DNA of 7,826 bases from Micavibrio sp. GTDB lineage: Bacteria > Pseudomonadota > Alphaproteobacteria > Micavibrionales > Micavibrionaceae. Position 1 is the stretch's first letter, and the number at the start of each line of letters is the position of its first letter. Of the stretch, positions 1 through 6,223 are shown in pieces. The notes beneath the pieces are model-generated. The model had not been told where the DNA came from. It made no database searches and saw only the letters and a list, made by a program, of their open reading frames with translations. Made by a program: the position numbers and the translations under genes. Location of the stretch: contig JAMONE010000185.1 of assembly GCA_027066695.1 (NCBI GenBank), positions 1 to 7,826 of the forward strand, in the 5' to 3' direction.

Positions 1-15
1 TTATGAAGGTGATTT

Positions 16-402
16 ATGAAAAAGTCAATTTTAGTAGGTGTATTGTTGTTGGGTGGGGTTGTTGGGACTGCTCAAGCTGGACAGTGTTCTACGACCGTAT
101 CGCTTGTAGAGCAAAGTAAGGTAAAGCTTACCAATTTAGCTAATGCCTGGATTGGAGGCGGCTCCGCAGAGGCGCTTTTTGCTGCTAAAAATAGCTTGAA
201 TACTATCCAATGGGGGCCCTATAATAGTTTGTACGAGCATCAAGCCCCATCCCTCAATCCCATTCTTACATCGGCGATGAATGAGGTCGCAACGGCATTG
301 GGGGGAACGCCAACCCCTCAGCAAAGCAACAGTATCAGAAACGTCCTATCTGATCTTGGTGCTGCCCTGGGCAGTTCTACGCAGTGCGCAGTGGGTCAGT
401 AA
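16..402 (+). CDS. Small exported protein of unknown function
   Basis: I do not recognise the family. The 128-residue product opens with a textbook Sec signal peptide: two lysines at 2-3, a hydrophobic core from about residue 5 to 17, and a signal peptidase I site after A-Q-A at 19-21. The mature part, about 107 residues, is rich in Ala, Ser, Asn and Gly. It has only two cysteines, C24 near the new N-terminus and C124 near the C-terminus, which could form a disulfide in the periplasm (inference). C24 is preceded by A-G-Q, which does not fit a lipobox, so a lipoprotein is unlikely. The ATG at 16 follows a good ribosome site (GAAGG at 5-9, about 6 bases away). The gene stands alone before an intrinsic terminator. 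It is probably a periplasmic or secreted helical protein, but its role is unknown. Confidence 0.8.
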   Translation: MKKSILVGVLLLGGVVGTAQAGQCSTTVSLVEQSKVKLTNLANAWIGGGSAEALFAAKNSLNTIQWGPYNSLYEHQAPSLNPILTSAMNEVATALGGTPTPQQSNSIRNVLSDLGAALGSSTQCAVGQ

Positions 403-436
403 CCCCCCCATATAATAACTAGATAGTTGTATTTTA

Positions 437-461
437 GCCCCCTTGATTGGGGCATTTTTTT
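437..461 (+). terminator. Intrinsic terminator of the small exported-protein gene
   Basis: GCCCC at 437-441 pairs with GGGGC at 449-453 around a 7-base loop. A T-rich tail (ATTTTTTT) follows at 454-461. It lies 35 bases past the stop codon at 402 on the same strand, the expected shape and place for a Rho-independent terminator. It separates this gene from the relaxase downstream. Confidence 0.8.
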
Positions 462-600
462 GTCTAGTCTTTATATGACATTTTTTAAGCATGCCACTTT
501 TATTGTATCATGAATATGCACATAAATGGAAGAAGCTGCATCTTGTGTTGTTGGCATGGATAGTGCTGAAGAGTGTACTTATACGTTGATATGATTTTAA

Positions 601-643
601 TAGACATAGTTGGTCTTATTGTATTAAGATAAATTGTACAATT
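601..643 (+). promoter_or_regulatory. Possible promoter and palindromic operator of the relaxase gene
   Basis: The 259-base gap 403-661 holds the terminator above and otherwise little of note. Near its end, TAGACA (601-606) and TAAGAT (625-630), 18 bases apart, make a weak sigma-70-like pair. The perfect 12-base palindrome AATTGTACAATT at 632-643 sits where transcription would begin, 18 bases before the relaxase start. A repressor, possibly autoregulation by the relaxase, could bind there (inference). Such A/T-rich matches arise easily by chance. Confidence 0.25.
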
Positions 644-661
644 AACTGAGTTACTGAAAAA

Positions 662-3031
662 ATGCTTGAATATCCATTTCGCTTAAGGGCGAATATTATA
701 TCTCGCAGCAAGGGACATAATGCTGTTGCTGCTGCTGCTTATAGATCTGGTGAATTGATTTTAGATAGCGATGATGTGAAACACGATTATCGTCGCCGTC
801 ATGGCGTTATATCTACATTTATGGCTGTACCAAGGGAGGCCCCTGCTTGGGCAAGTAATAGGCATAAGCTGTGGGATAAAGTTGAGAAATTAGAGAAGCG
901 CAAGGATTCTCAATTGGCGCGTGAGATAGTATTGTATCTTCCTCCTATTGATATATTCGATCACTTAACTCCAGAAAATAAAATACGGCAATTGCGTCAG
1001 TTTTATGAACCCCTTGTAAAAAACTATGTAAAAGATAATTTTGTAAAGGAAGGTATGATCGCCGATATAGCTTTGCATGAACCAAGCGAAAAAAATGACA
1101 AAAGTGAAAGTACAAAAGAGGAGAAAAATTACCATGCTCATATCATGCTTACAATGCGCAGGGTAAATACAGCGAGTAATGAATTTGGAGAAAAAGAACG
1201 TGCTTGGAATTCAGATGCTCTTCTTGATGGCTGGCGCAGGAAGTGGAATAATTCGATAAATACTACGCTTAGAAATCATAATATAGATGCTTTTGTAGAT
1301 CACCGTTCATATAAGGAACGCGGTCTTGATATCGAAGCTACCAAGCCTGTTGGATCTTACAATCATAGGCAGGAAAAGAAAGGTATCAAAACTAAGGCAG
1401 GTAATCATAATCGTGATATAAAGGCTAGGAATAAGCTGGGACATAAATATCTTGAACGTTTATTCGAACATAGCCCTATGGCATCTGGCAGCGATATTTT
1501 AGCAGCTATAAAAAAAGCTGGTTATGATAATGCGGAAGCTGAAAAAGAAAAGTTAGAGCATAATGGAATGCTTATTGCTTTGGATGCTAAAGAAACTAGA
1601 CAAAAAGCTGATATGTTTGTGTTTGCGCCAATGAAAAAGCGCAGTGATAAAGTTAGAAATACATGTAAGTTTTTGCATAAGCGTTCAGATTATAACCTTA
1701 GCTCTGATATAGTGCAGGGCATTACTAAAAAACGAGGAGATAAGAAAATAAGGGATGCCCTTGAGTATGTAGCAGAGCCTCAAGGCTTCAAAACCATAGA
1801 AGCCGAGGATAACGGTCATAAGACTACATTTCTATCAAGTTGCATGAATATGTATGAAGAATCTGGCTATGACGTGATTAAGGTGGCTCGTAATAATGAG
1901 GGTAAAGATACTTTTAAGAAAGCAGGATTCGGCAAAGGTGTTCTTACATATCGTGATTTTTTACGCAGATTTGGTGAGCGTTATACAGGGGCGAGAAGCA
2001 CTAAACAAAAAGTTATTATAATTGATGAAGCAGACCAGTTAAGCCCTATTCAGGATCAAGAAATTTTTGAAATGGCTCAAAAGATTAATGCTAAATTGAT
2101 ATATGTTGGTAATGCAAAAACTCGTAACAAACGTACTTGGCAGAGCCAATTTACTTACTACCGCAAGCTAACCGAGTCTAAGCTATTATGTGAGAAATTC
2201 TTAACGGCACAAAAACGCACAAAACAAGCAAAGCGTATAAGTGATGCATTCTCTCAAGCTAGAATATTTGAAGCTTTAACATTACAGAGTAACAACAAAC
2301 GCGCTAAATATATAAATTGCTATAACAGTCCAGCAAGTGCTAAGCAAGGATTGCTGGATGCATGGTATTCTAAGATAAAAAAGAAGCATGATAATCGTTT
2401 TATTTTAACTTCTAGTGATAGTGATGCCGAAATTTTTAACTTTGCAATTCAAAATAAACGCTTGGAGAAGAAGCATCTAACAGCTAAATATGGTAAAATA
2501 TTTAGTGTTGCCTATCCATCGAATAGCGGGGAAACGTTGCGCCGTGATATGCTTGTGTATCGGGGAGAGCAAATTCAGTTTAAGAAAGCATATAAAGCTC
2601 ATGGGATAGAGGAAGGCACTAGAGCCATTGTTCGCATTAGTTACCGCGATCATTCATTGTTAGAGCTTGATGATGGTAGGGTTATAAAACTAGACCTTCA
2701 AGAGAATAATGGCTTTGATCTTGGTTATGCAGGTAGTAAGATGTCTCCAAGTGCTAAAAAACTAGATCAAGGGTATATTTATCATAGTAAAGAAAATGTT
2801 TTAGATGATGCGCCGTTGCTGTATCAAAGCTCTGAGTTACCAGTGAAATTATTTTATTCTCAAGACATGGCGGATAATTTAGAAAAGCTATCAAGTCAGC
2901 TTTTAGGATATAGGCATGATCTTTATCAAGGGTTTATTAATGCTAATGAAGCTGGTCAATATGAAGAGAATGAAGCTGGTCAATATGAAGATAAGAATGA
3001 TATATTAGATGTTGATGTTACTCTCGATTAA
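662..3031 (+). CDS. MobA/MobL-type conjugative relaxase with degenerate helicase domain (TraA-like)
   Basis: Relaxases of this family nick one strand at an origin of transfer and stay linked to the 5' end through a tyrosine. The N-terminal domain (about 1-260) fits MobA/MobL: the N-A-V-A-A-A-A-Y block puts the likely nucleophile at Y27, and H139, H158 and H160 (in NYHAHIML) form the metal-binding triad. An acidic/lysine-rich insert separates H139 from H158. Residues about 370-750 follow the superfamily 1 helicase layout of TraA relaxases. Walker B is present (IIIDEAD, 452-458), but Walker A is degraded (A-E-D-N-G-H-K-T, 381-388), motif III reads VGNAKT, and the motif V and arginine-finger positions are lost. 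At 789 residues it is shorter than typical TraA proteins of about 1,000 or more. An in-frame TGA at 647 makes ATG 662 the first usable start; no Shine-Dalgarno is visible. The gene is A/T-rich compared with recG, suggesting transfer. No mating-pair or coupling-protein gene lies nearby. Nuclease activity is plausible; helicase activity is unlikely. Confidence 0.85.
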   Translation: MLEYPFRLRANIISRSKGHNAVAAAAYRSGELILDSDDVKHDYRRRHGVISTFMAVPREAPAWASNRHKLWDKVEKLEKRKDSQLAREIVLYLPPIDIFDHLTPENKIRQLRQFYEPLVKNYVKDNFVKEGMIADIALHEPSEKNDKSESTKEEKNYHAHIMLTMRRVNTASNEFGEKERAWNSDALLDGWRRKWNNSINTTLRNHNIDAFVDHRSYKERGLDIEATKPVGSYNHRQEKKGIKTKAGNHNRDIKARNKLGHKYLERLFEHSPMASGSDILAAIKKAGYDNAEAEKEKLEHNGMLIALDAKETRQKADMFVFAPMKKRSDKVRNTCKFLHKRSDYNLSSDIVQGITKKRGDKKIRDALEYVAEPQGFKTIEAEDNGHKTTFLSSCMNMYEESGYDVIKVARNNEGKDTFKKAGFGKGVLTYRDFLRRFGERYTGARSTKQKVIIIDEADQLSPIQDQEIFEMAQKINAKLIYVGNAKTRNKRTWQSQFTYYRKLTESKLLCEKFLTAQKRTKQAKRISDAFSQARIFEALTLQSNNKRAKYINCYNSPASAKQGLLDAWYSKIKKKHDNRFILTSSDSDAEIFNFAIQNKRLEKKHLTAKYGKIFSVAYPSNSGETLRRDMLVYRGEQIQFKKAYKAHGIEEGTRAIVRISYRDHSLLELDDGRVIKLDLQENNGFDLGYAGSKMSPSAKKLDQGYIYHSKENVLDDAPLLYQSSELPVKLFYSQDMADNLEKLSSQLLGYRHDLYQGFINANEAGQYEENEAGQYEDKNDILDVDVTLD
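2945..2992 (+). repeat. In-frame 24-bp tandem duplication in the relaxase C-terminus
   Basis: Two copies of a 24-base unit (2945-2968 and 2969-2992) differ only in the last base. They encode the octamer N-E-A-G-Q-Y-E-E followed by N-E-A-G-Q-Y-E-D (residues 762-777) in the acidic tail. The near identity at DNA level points to recent slippage or duplication. Copy number could vary between strains. Confidence 0.9.
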
Positions 3032-3062
3032 TATTGTTATTTGGTGATTATGGTAAAGCATT

Positions 3063-3081
3063 AGGGGGGTTACCCACCCCT
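3063..3081. other. G/C-rich stem-loop at the relaxase-recG convergent junction
   Basis: AGGGG at 3063-3067 pairs with CCCCT at 3077-3081, and GG/CC inside extends the stem with a two-base bulge. It overlaps the last codons and stop of recG and lies 32 bases beyond the relaxase stop. Neither strand has a T-run after it, so it is not a canonical intrinsic terminator. It may still slow polymerase or protect 3' ends between the two convergent genes. Confidence 0.35.
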
Positions 3082-5160
3082 GAAATACTGGATAGCTTGG
3101 TCGCGTTCAAATAGATATAGCAGGGTTTTTAGAGCTTTTCCGCGCTTGCTTTCTAATTTAGGATCTTTATTTATGATTAGCTTTGCATCATCACGCGCCG
3201 TAGCTAGTAAATCACTATGAGCGGCTAGATCGGCTATTTTAAACTCGGTCATGCCGCTTTGTTTTGTGCCGAGAATATCGCCGCCGCCGCGAAGCTCCAG
3301 ATCTTTTTCCGCAATGATGAAGCCATCTTCCGTATCGCGCATAATATTAAGCCGCTCTTTCGCGGTTTCTCCTAGGGGCGTAGCGTAGAGCAAAAAGCAA
3401 TAGGATTGCTCCGCCCCTCTGCCAACACGCCCGCGCAATTGGTGAAGTTGTGACAGGCCGAAATGCTCGGCATGCTCAATAACCATGATGGTGGCTTCGG
3501 GGACATTAACCCCGACTTCGATAACGGTAGTTGCCACTAATATATCAAGCGCACCATCTTTAAATTGCGCCATCACAGCATCTTTTTCAGTAGGTTTCAT
3601 GCGTCCGTGAATTAAGCCAACGCGCCCTGTACCAAAGCAGGATTGTAGAATGTCAAAGCGTTCTTCTGCGGATGTTAAATTCACAAGCTCTGACTCCTCA
3701 ACCAAGGGGCAAACCCAGTAAACACGCGCTCCTTCAGAGGTTTTGCGCTTAAGCCCCGCCATAACTTGCTCTATCTTCTCATTGGAAAATAAAAGTGTTT
3801 CAATCGGCTTTCGCCCAGCAGGCTTTTCATCCAGCTTTGAGACCTCCAGATCACCATAAGCTGTTAAAGCTAGCGTGCGCGGAATAGGGGTGGCGGTCAT
3901 CACAAGAATATCTGTCCCCTTATTTTTATTGGATAGCTCAAGGCGTTGATGCACACCAAAGCGATGCTGCTCGTCAATTACAGCAAGGCCGAGATCATGA
4001 TACTCCACATCTTGTTGGAATATGGCGTGCGTGCCGATAATGATTTGAGCATCCCCGTCTTTGATTTGCTGTAATATAGCGTCGCGACTCTTGCCCTTGT
4101 CGCGCCCTGTCAATGTGACAAAACTTACGCCCGCAGCGCAAAGCCAAGGCTTTAAGCTCATCTCATGTTGACGGGCGAGTATTTCAGTGGGAGCCATAAT
4201 GGCTGCTTGCGCCCCCGCTTCAATAGCGTTTAGCATAGCCATACAAGCAACAACAGTCTTGCCACTACCGACATCACCTTGAAGCAGCCGTAGCATGCGG
4301 GCGGGGATGCGCATATCTTCGTCGATCTCGAATAGGCTGCGCTTTTGCGCACCTGTTAGGATAAAGGGCAAGGCAGCCTCGACTTTAGAGCGCAAGTCCG
4401 TAGAGGTAGGAAAAGCGCGTCCGTTAATTTTGCGTTGGTGATCTCGCACTATTGCTAATGTTAATTGATTGGCCAGCAATTCATCATAGGCAAGGCGCAC
4501 GCGGGTTTTATGCATAGGCTCTAGCTCATCCAAGCTTAGTGGCTCATGAAGGGAACGTAAATTATCATGCCAATCACCCCAGCCATTTTGCGTTTTATGT
4601 GCATCGTCCAGCCATTCAGGCAGCTTTGGGATAAAATCAAGTGCGCCGTTAATCGCTTTTCTTAAGGTTTTGTTTGTAACTCCTTGAGTTAGCGGATAAA
4701 TCGGCTCTACAGTTTCAAGGGTTTTACGCTCTTCTGGTTTGGCTATTTCAGGGTGAACCATTTGTGGCAGCCCTTGGAAATATTCAACTCTACCGCTGAT
4801 TATCATGTTTTTACCAATGGGCAGCAGCTTTTCAATCCAACCTTTATTAGCATGGAAGAACACAAGTGATATCTCGCCGCTATTATCTGTGCATTTAACG
4901 CGATATGGCAGGGATTTACGCGCATTGGGGAAGTGCTTATCCACATGTACTTCCATTGTAACAACTTTGCCATTGGGGCATTTTGCGATAGGGCAGGAAA
5001 AGCGGCGATCTATGAAGTCAATCGGCGCATGCAATAGTAAATCCAAAACTTTCGGCCCGCCGATAAGTTTCTCCAGCAGCTTGGCATTACGAGGGCCAAC
5101 CCCTGCAAGAGTGGTTAAGCTGCGGAATAGTGGGTCAATTTCAAAAGGTCTTTGATTCAT
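3070..5160 (-). CDS. recG: ATP-dependent DNA helicase RecG
   Basis: RecG remodels stalled replication forks and branch-migrates Holliday junctions in the cytoplasm. The 696 residues match the usual bacterial length and carry the full domain order. The N-terminal wedge region with its OB fold covers about 55-160. The helicase core has Walker A GDVGSGKT (295-302), the DEQH box followed by RFG (396-402), motif III TATPIPRTL (422-430) and motif VI QLRGRVGRG (574-582). The LELRGGGDILGTKQSG region (621-636) is the translocation-by-RecG motif that couples ATP hydrolysis to duplex movement. All key residues are present, so the gene should be functional. ATG 5160 gives the expected N-terminus; its ribosome site is weak. 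It ends 38 bases from the convergent relaxase gene and is divergent from sdhE. recG beside sdhE, often with mfd nearby, is a familiar alphaproteobacterial arrangement. Confidence 0.97.
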   Translation of the reverse strand: MNQRPFEIDPLFRSLTTLAGVGPRNAKLLEKLIGGPKVLDLLLHAPIDFIDRRFSCPIAKCPNGKVVTMEVHVDKHFPNARKSLPYRVKCTDNSGEISLVFFHANKGWIEKLLPIGKNMIISGRVEYFQGLPQMVHPEIAKPEERKTLETVEPIYPLTQGVTNKTLRKAINGALDFIPKLPEWLDDAHKTQNGWGDWHDNLRSLHEPLSLDELEPMHKTRVRLAYDELLANQLTLAIVRDHQRKINGRAFPTSTDLRSKVEAALPFILTGAQKRSLFEIDEDMRIPARMLRLLQGDVGSGKTVVACMAMLNAIEAGAQAAIMAPTEILARQHEMSLKPWLCAAGVSFVTLTGRDKGKSRDAILQQIKDGDAQIIIGTHAIFQQDVEYHDLGLAVIDEQHRFGVHQRLELSNKNKGTDILVMTATPIPRTLALTAYGDLEVSKLDEKPAGRKPIETLLFSNEKIEQVMAGLKRKTSEGARVYWVCPLVEESELVNLTSAEERFDILQSCFGTGRVGLIHGRMKPTEKDAVMAQFKDGALDILVATTVIEVGVNVPEATIMVIEHAEHFGLSQLHQLRGRVGRGAEQSYCFLLYATPLGETAKERLNIMRDTEDGFIIAEKDLELRGGGDILGTKQSGMTEFKIADLAAHSDLLATARDDAKLIINKDPKLESKRGKALKTLLYLFERDQAIQYFRGG

Positions 5161-5253
5161 TTGGGGCTCATGTTTGACTCGTGGGTGTTAAAATATTTTT
5201 TCAGAGTTCAATATATATAAATTTTTATAAAAGTGCTATATGCTCAATTAGTT

Positions 5254-5336
5254 ATTGTCATCTCGAACGCGCAAAGCATAGCTTTGTGCGGAGAGATCTT
5301 AAGAGCCCTCAGCTAAGAAGCTTTCGGGATGACAAT
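5254..5336. repeat. Palindromic interspersed repeat with internal hairpins
   Basis: Fourteen-base arms at 5254-5267 and 5323-5336 are inverted copies with a single difference, which is still a G-T pair. Inside, a 10-base stem with one G-T pair (5268-5277 with 5281-5290, loop ATA) and a weaker 5-base stem (5297-5301 with 5314-5318) would give a three-armed fold. The arm sequence GTCATCYCGAA resembles the dispersed palindromic elements seen in many alphaproteobacterial genomes. It lies in the 202-base gap between recG and sdhE, ending 26 bases before the sdhE start, so it probably lies in the sdhE leader RNA. An open reading frame across it (5181-5363) looks spurious. No second copy is visible in the window, so the repeat family is inferred from form. 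Confidence 0.65.
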
Positions 5337-5362
5337 GGAGATTGTTTTTGGGAAAGATTATA

Positions 5363-5656
5363 ATGAGCATATTCATGGAAGTCGTCGGTAGTGCGGATGA
5401 AAACATTGAAAATAAACGCAGACGCTTGATTTTTCGCTCTGCTCATCGCGGTATTAAGGAAATGGATCTTATAATGGGCAGCTTCGCAACGGCGAATGTC
5501 CCTGATTTCACCGATGATGAACTTGCGCAGTACGATCAGCTCCTATGCAATAACGATCCTGATTTATATAACTGGATCACTGAAAAAGAACCCGCCCCTG
5601 ATGATATCGCTGATATGGGCGTGTTTCAGAAATTATTGGTGCATCGGGTTGTTTAA
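5363..5656 (+). CDS. sdhE: Succinate dehydrogenase flavinylation factor SdhE (SDH assembly factor 2 family)
   Basis: SdhE is a small cytoplasmic protein that helps attach FAD covalently to the SdhA subunit of succinate dehydrogenase and the related fumarate reductase. The 97-residue product has the family hallmarks: R-R-R-L-I-F near 19-24, the signature RGxxE as R29-G-I-K-E33 (the SdhA/FAD contact), the acidic helix DDELAQYDQLL (51-61), and DPDLYNWIT (65-73). ATG 5363 is preferred because GGGAAAG (5350-5356) sits 6 bases upstream. A TTG at 5342 would add seven residues with no family match, and ATG 5375 also leaves the domain whole. It is divergent from recG, with a palindromic repeat in its leader. 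No sdh structural genes are in the window, which is normal for alphaproteobacteria. No terminator follows, so some transcripts may run into the toxin-antitoxin pair. Confidence 0.9.
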   Translation: MSIFMEVVGSADENIENKRRRLIFRSAHRGIKEMDLIMGSFATANVPDFTDDELAQYDQLLCNNDPDLYNWITEKEPAPDDIADMGVFQKLLVHRVV

Positions 5657-5670
5657 TATATCGTGTTGTA

Positions 5671-5699
5671 TTGACTTTGTAATGGTTTTGCATTAATAT
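5671..5699 (+). promoter_or_regulatory. Sigma-70-type promoter of the toxin-antitoxin operon
   Basis: TTGACT (5671-5676) and TAATAT (5694-5699) are separated by exactly 17 bases; each differs from consensus at one position. Transcription would begin near 5706, immediately before the ribosome site AAGGGG (5707-5712). That gives a very short leader, as expected for a tightly repressed toxin-antitoxin operon. Confidence 0.75.
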
Positions 5700-5717
5700 A
5701 GTAATGAAGGGGTAATG
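5680..5717. promoter_or_regulatory. Candidate antitoxin operator: four phased TAATG half-sites
   Basis: The pentamer TAATG occurs at 5680-5684, inverted (CATTA) at 5691-5695, then direct at 5702-5706 and 5713-5717. Every step is exactly 11 bases. The array covers the -10 box, the presumed start of transcription and the ribosome site. Ribbon-helix-helix antitoxins such as DinJ and RelB bind short phased half-sites over their own promoter, so repression by the antitoxin or the toxin-antitoxin complex is the natural reading (inference). The last copy partly overlaps a possible upstream ATG. Confidence 0.5.
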
Positions 5718-5720
5718 ACA

Positions 5721-5963
5721 ATGGTTACGGTACAAACAAGAGTCAGTGAAGAGCTTAAAATTCAGGCAGAGGCTTTATTTAAAGATATGGGCTTAACCAC
5801 GACGGATGCGGTTAGGATGTTTTTAACGCAATGTATTAATCAAGGCGGGCTTCCTTTCACTCCGACAGGTAAAAGGCCTAATATGCAAACATTAGAGGCT
5901 CTTAATGAACAGGATGGCAATGCGTATAAAAGTGTTGAGGAGCTATCAACATTGTGGAAATAA
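5721..5963 (+). CDS. dinJ: RelB/DinJ family antitoxin
   Basis: This is the labile antitoxin that neutralises the YafQ-type toxin and represses the shared promoter. The 80 residues show a ribbon-helix-helix N-terminus: strand TVQTRVS (3-9), helix EELKIQAEALFKDMGL (10-25), then TTTDAVRMFLTQCINQGGLPF (26-46), the conserved DinJ core. The C-terminal part, ending in YKSVEELSTLWK (69-80), is the toxin-wrapping region. ATG 5721 is chosen over ATG 5715 because AAGGGG (5707-5712) is 8 bases before it but only 2 before the other, and M-V-T-V-Q-T-R-V matches the usual family start. Its last 10 bases overlap the toxin gene, implying translational coupling. Confidence 0.93.
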   Translation: MVTVQTRVSEELKIQAEALFKDMGLTTTDAVRMFLTQCINQGGLPFTPTGKRPNMQTLEALNEQDGNAYKSVEELSTLWK

Positions 5964-6223
5964 TCACTAAAACCCGATTTGAAAAAGATGTTAAGAAGCT
6001 AAAAAAGAGGCATAAGGATTTTTCAAAATTAGAAAAAGTGCTGCGTGATTTAATTGCAGGAAATAAGTTGGATAAAAAATATAAAAGCCACCCGCTGGTC
6101 GGCAATTGGCAGCCATGTTGGGAGCTTCATATAGAGCCAGATTGGCTGCTTATATATTTTGTCGATAAAGAAAATAATCAGCTAATTTTATATCGTACAG
6201 GCACACATTCAGATTTGTTCTAA
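5954..6223 (+). CDS. yafQ: YafQ family mRNA interferase toxin
   Basis: YafQ is a ribosome-dependent endoribonuclease of the RelE superfamily that cleaves mRNA in the ribosomal A site and slows growth when antitoxin is lost. The 89 residues align along their length with E. coli YafQ from memory. The residues known to matter there are present: H46, H59, D63, H85 and F89 (equivalents of H50, H63, D67, H87 and F91), in the contexts SHPLVGNW, HIEPDWLLIY and RTGTHSDLF. The toxin should be active. The start is a GTG; GAGGAG at 5937-5942, inside the antitoxin gene, lies 11 bases before it, and no in-frame ATG is available. A rare start with a long spacer would keep toxin output below antitoxin. Its stop overlaps that of the convergent btaB. 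Confidence 0.93.
   Translation: MEIITKTRFEKDVKKLKKRHKDFSKLEKVLRDLIAGNKLDKKYKSHPLVGNWQPCWELHIEPDWLLIYFVDKENNQLILYRTGTHSDLF

Noticed and set aside
490..558. Inverted 7-mers CATGCCA (490-496) and TGGCATG (552-558) as a possible oriT or att structure
   Set aside because: The arms are short and 55 bases apart, with no recognisable nick site or core; chance is a sufficient explanation.
1086..1521. Runs of seven A residues in the relaxase gene as programmed frameshift sites
   Set aside because: The reading frame continues through both runs with family-like sequence on either side, and no stimulatory structure is evident.
4805..5155. 116-codon open frame on the plus strand
   Set aside because: It lies wholly antisense to the well-supported recG N-terminus and resembles no known protein.
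5181..5363. 60-codon open reading frame between recG and sdhE
   Set aside because: It is read through the palindromic repeat, has no ribosome site, and shows no protein-like composition.
5496..5696. 66-codon open frame overlapping sdhE
   Set aside because: It is a shifted frame of sdhE; the sdhE frame has all family motifs.
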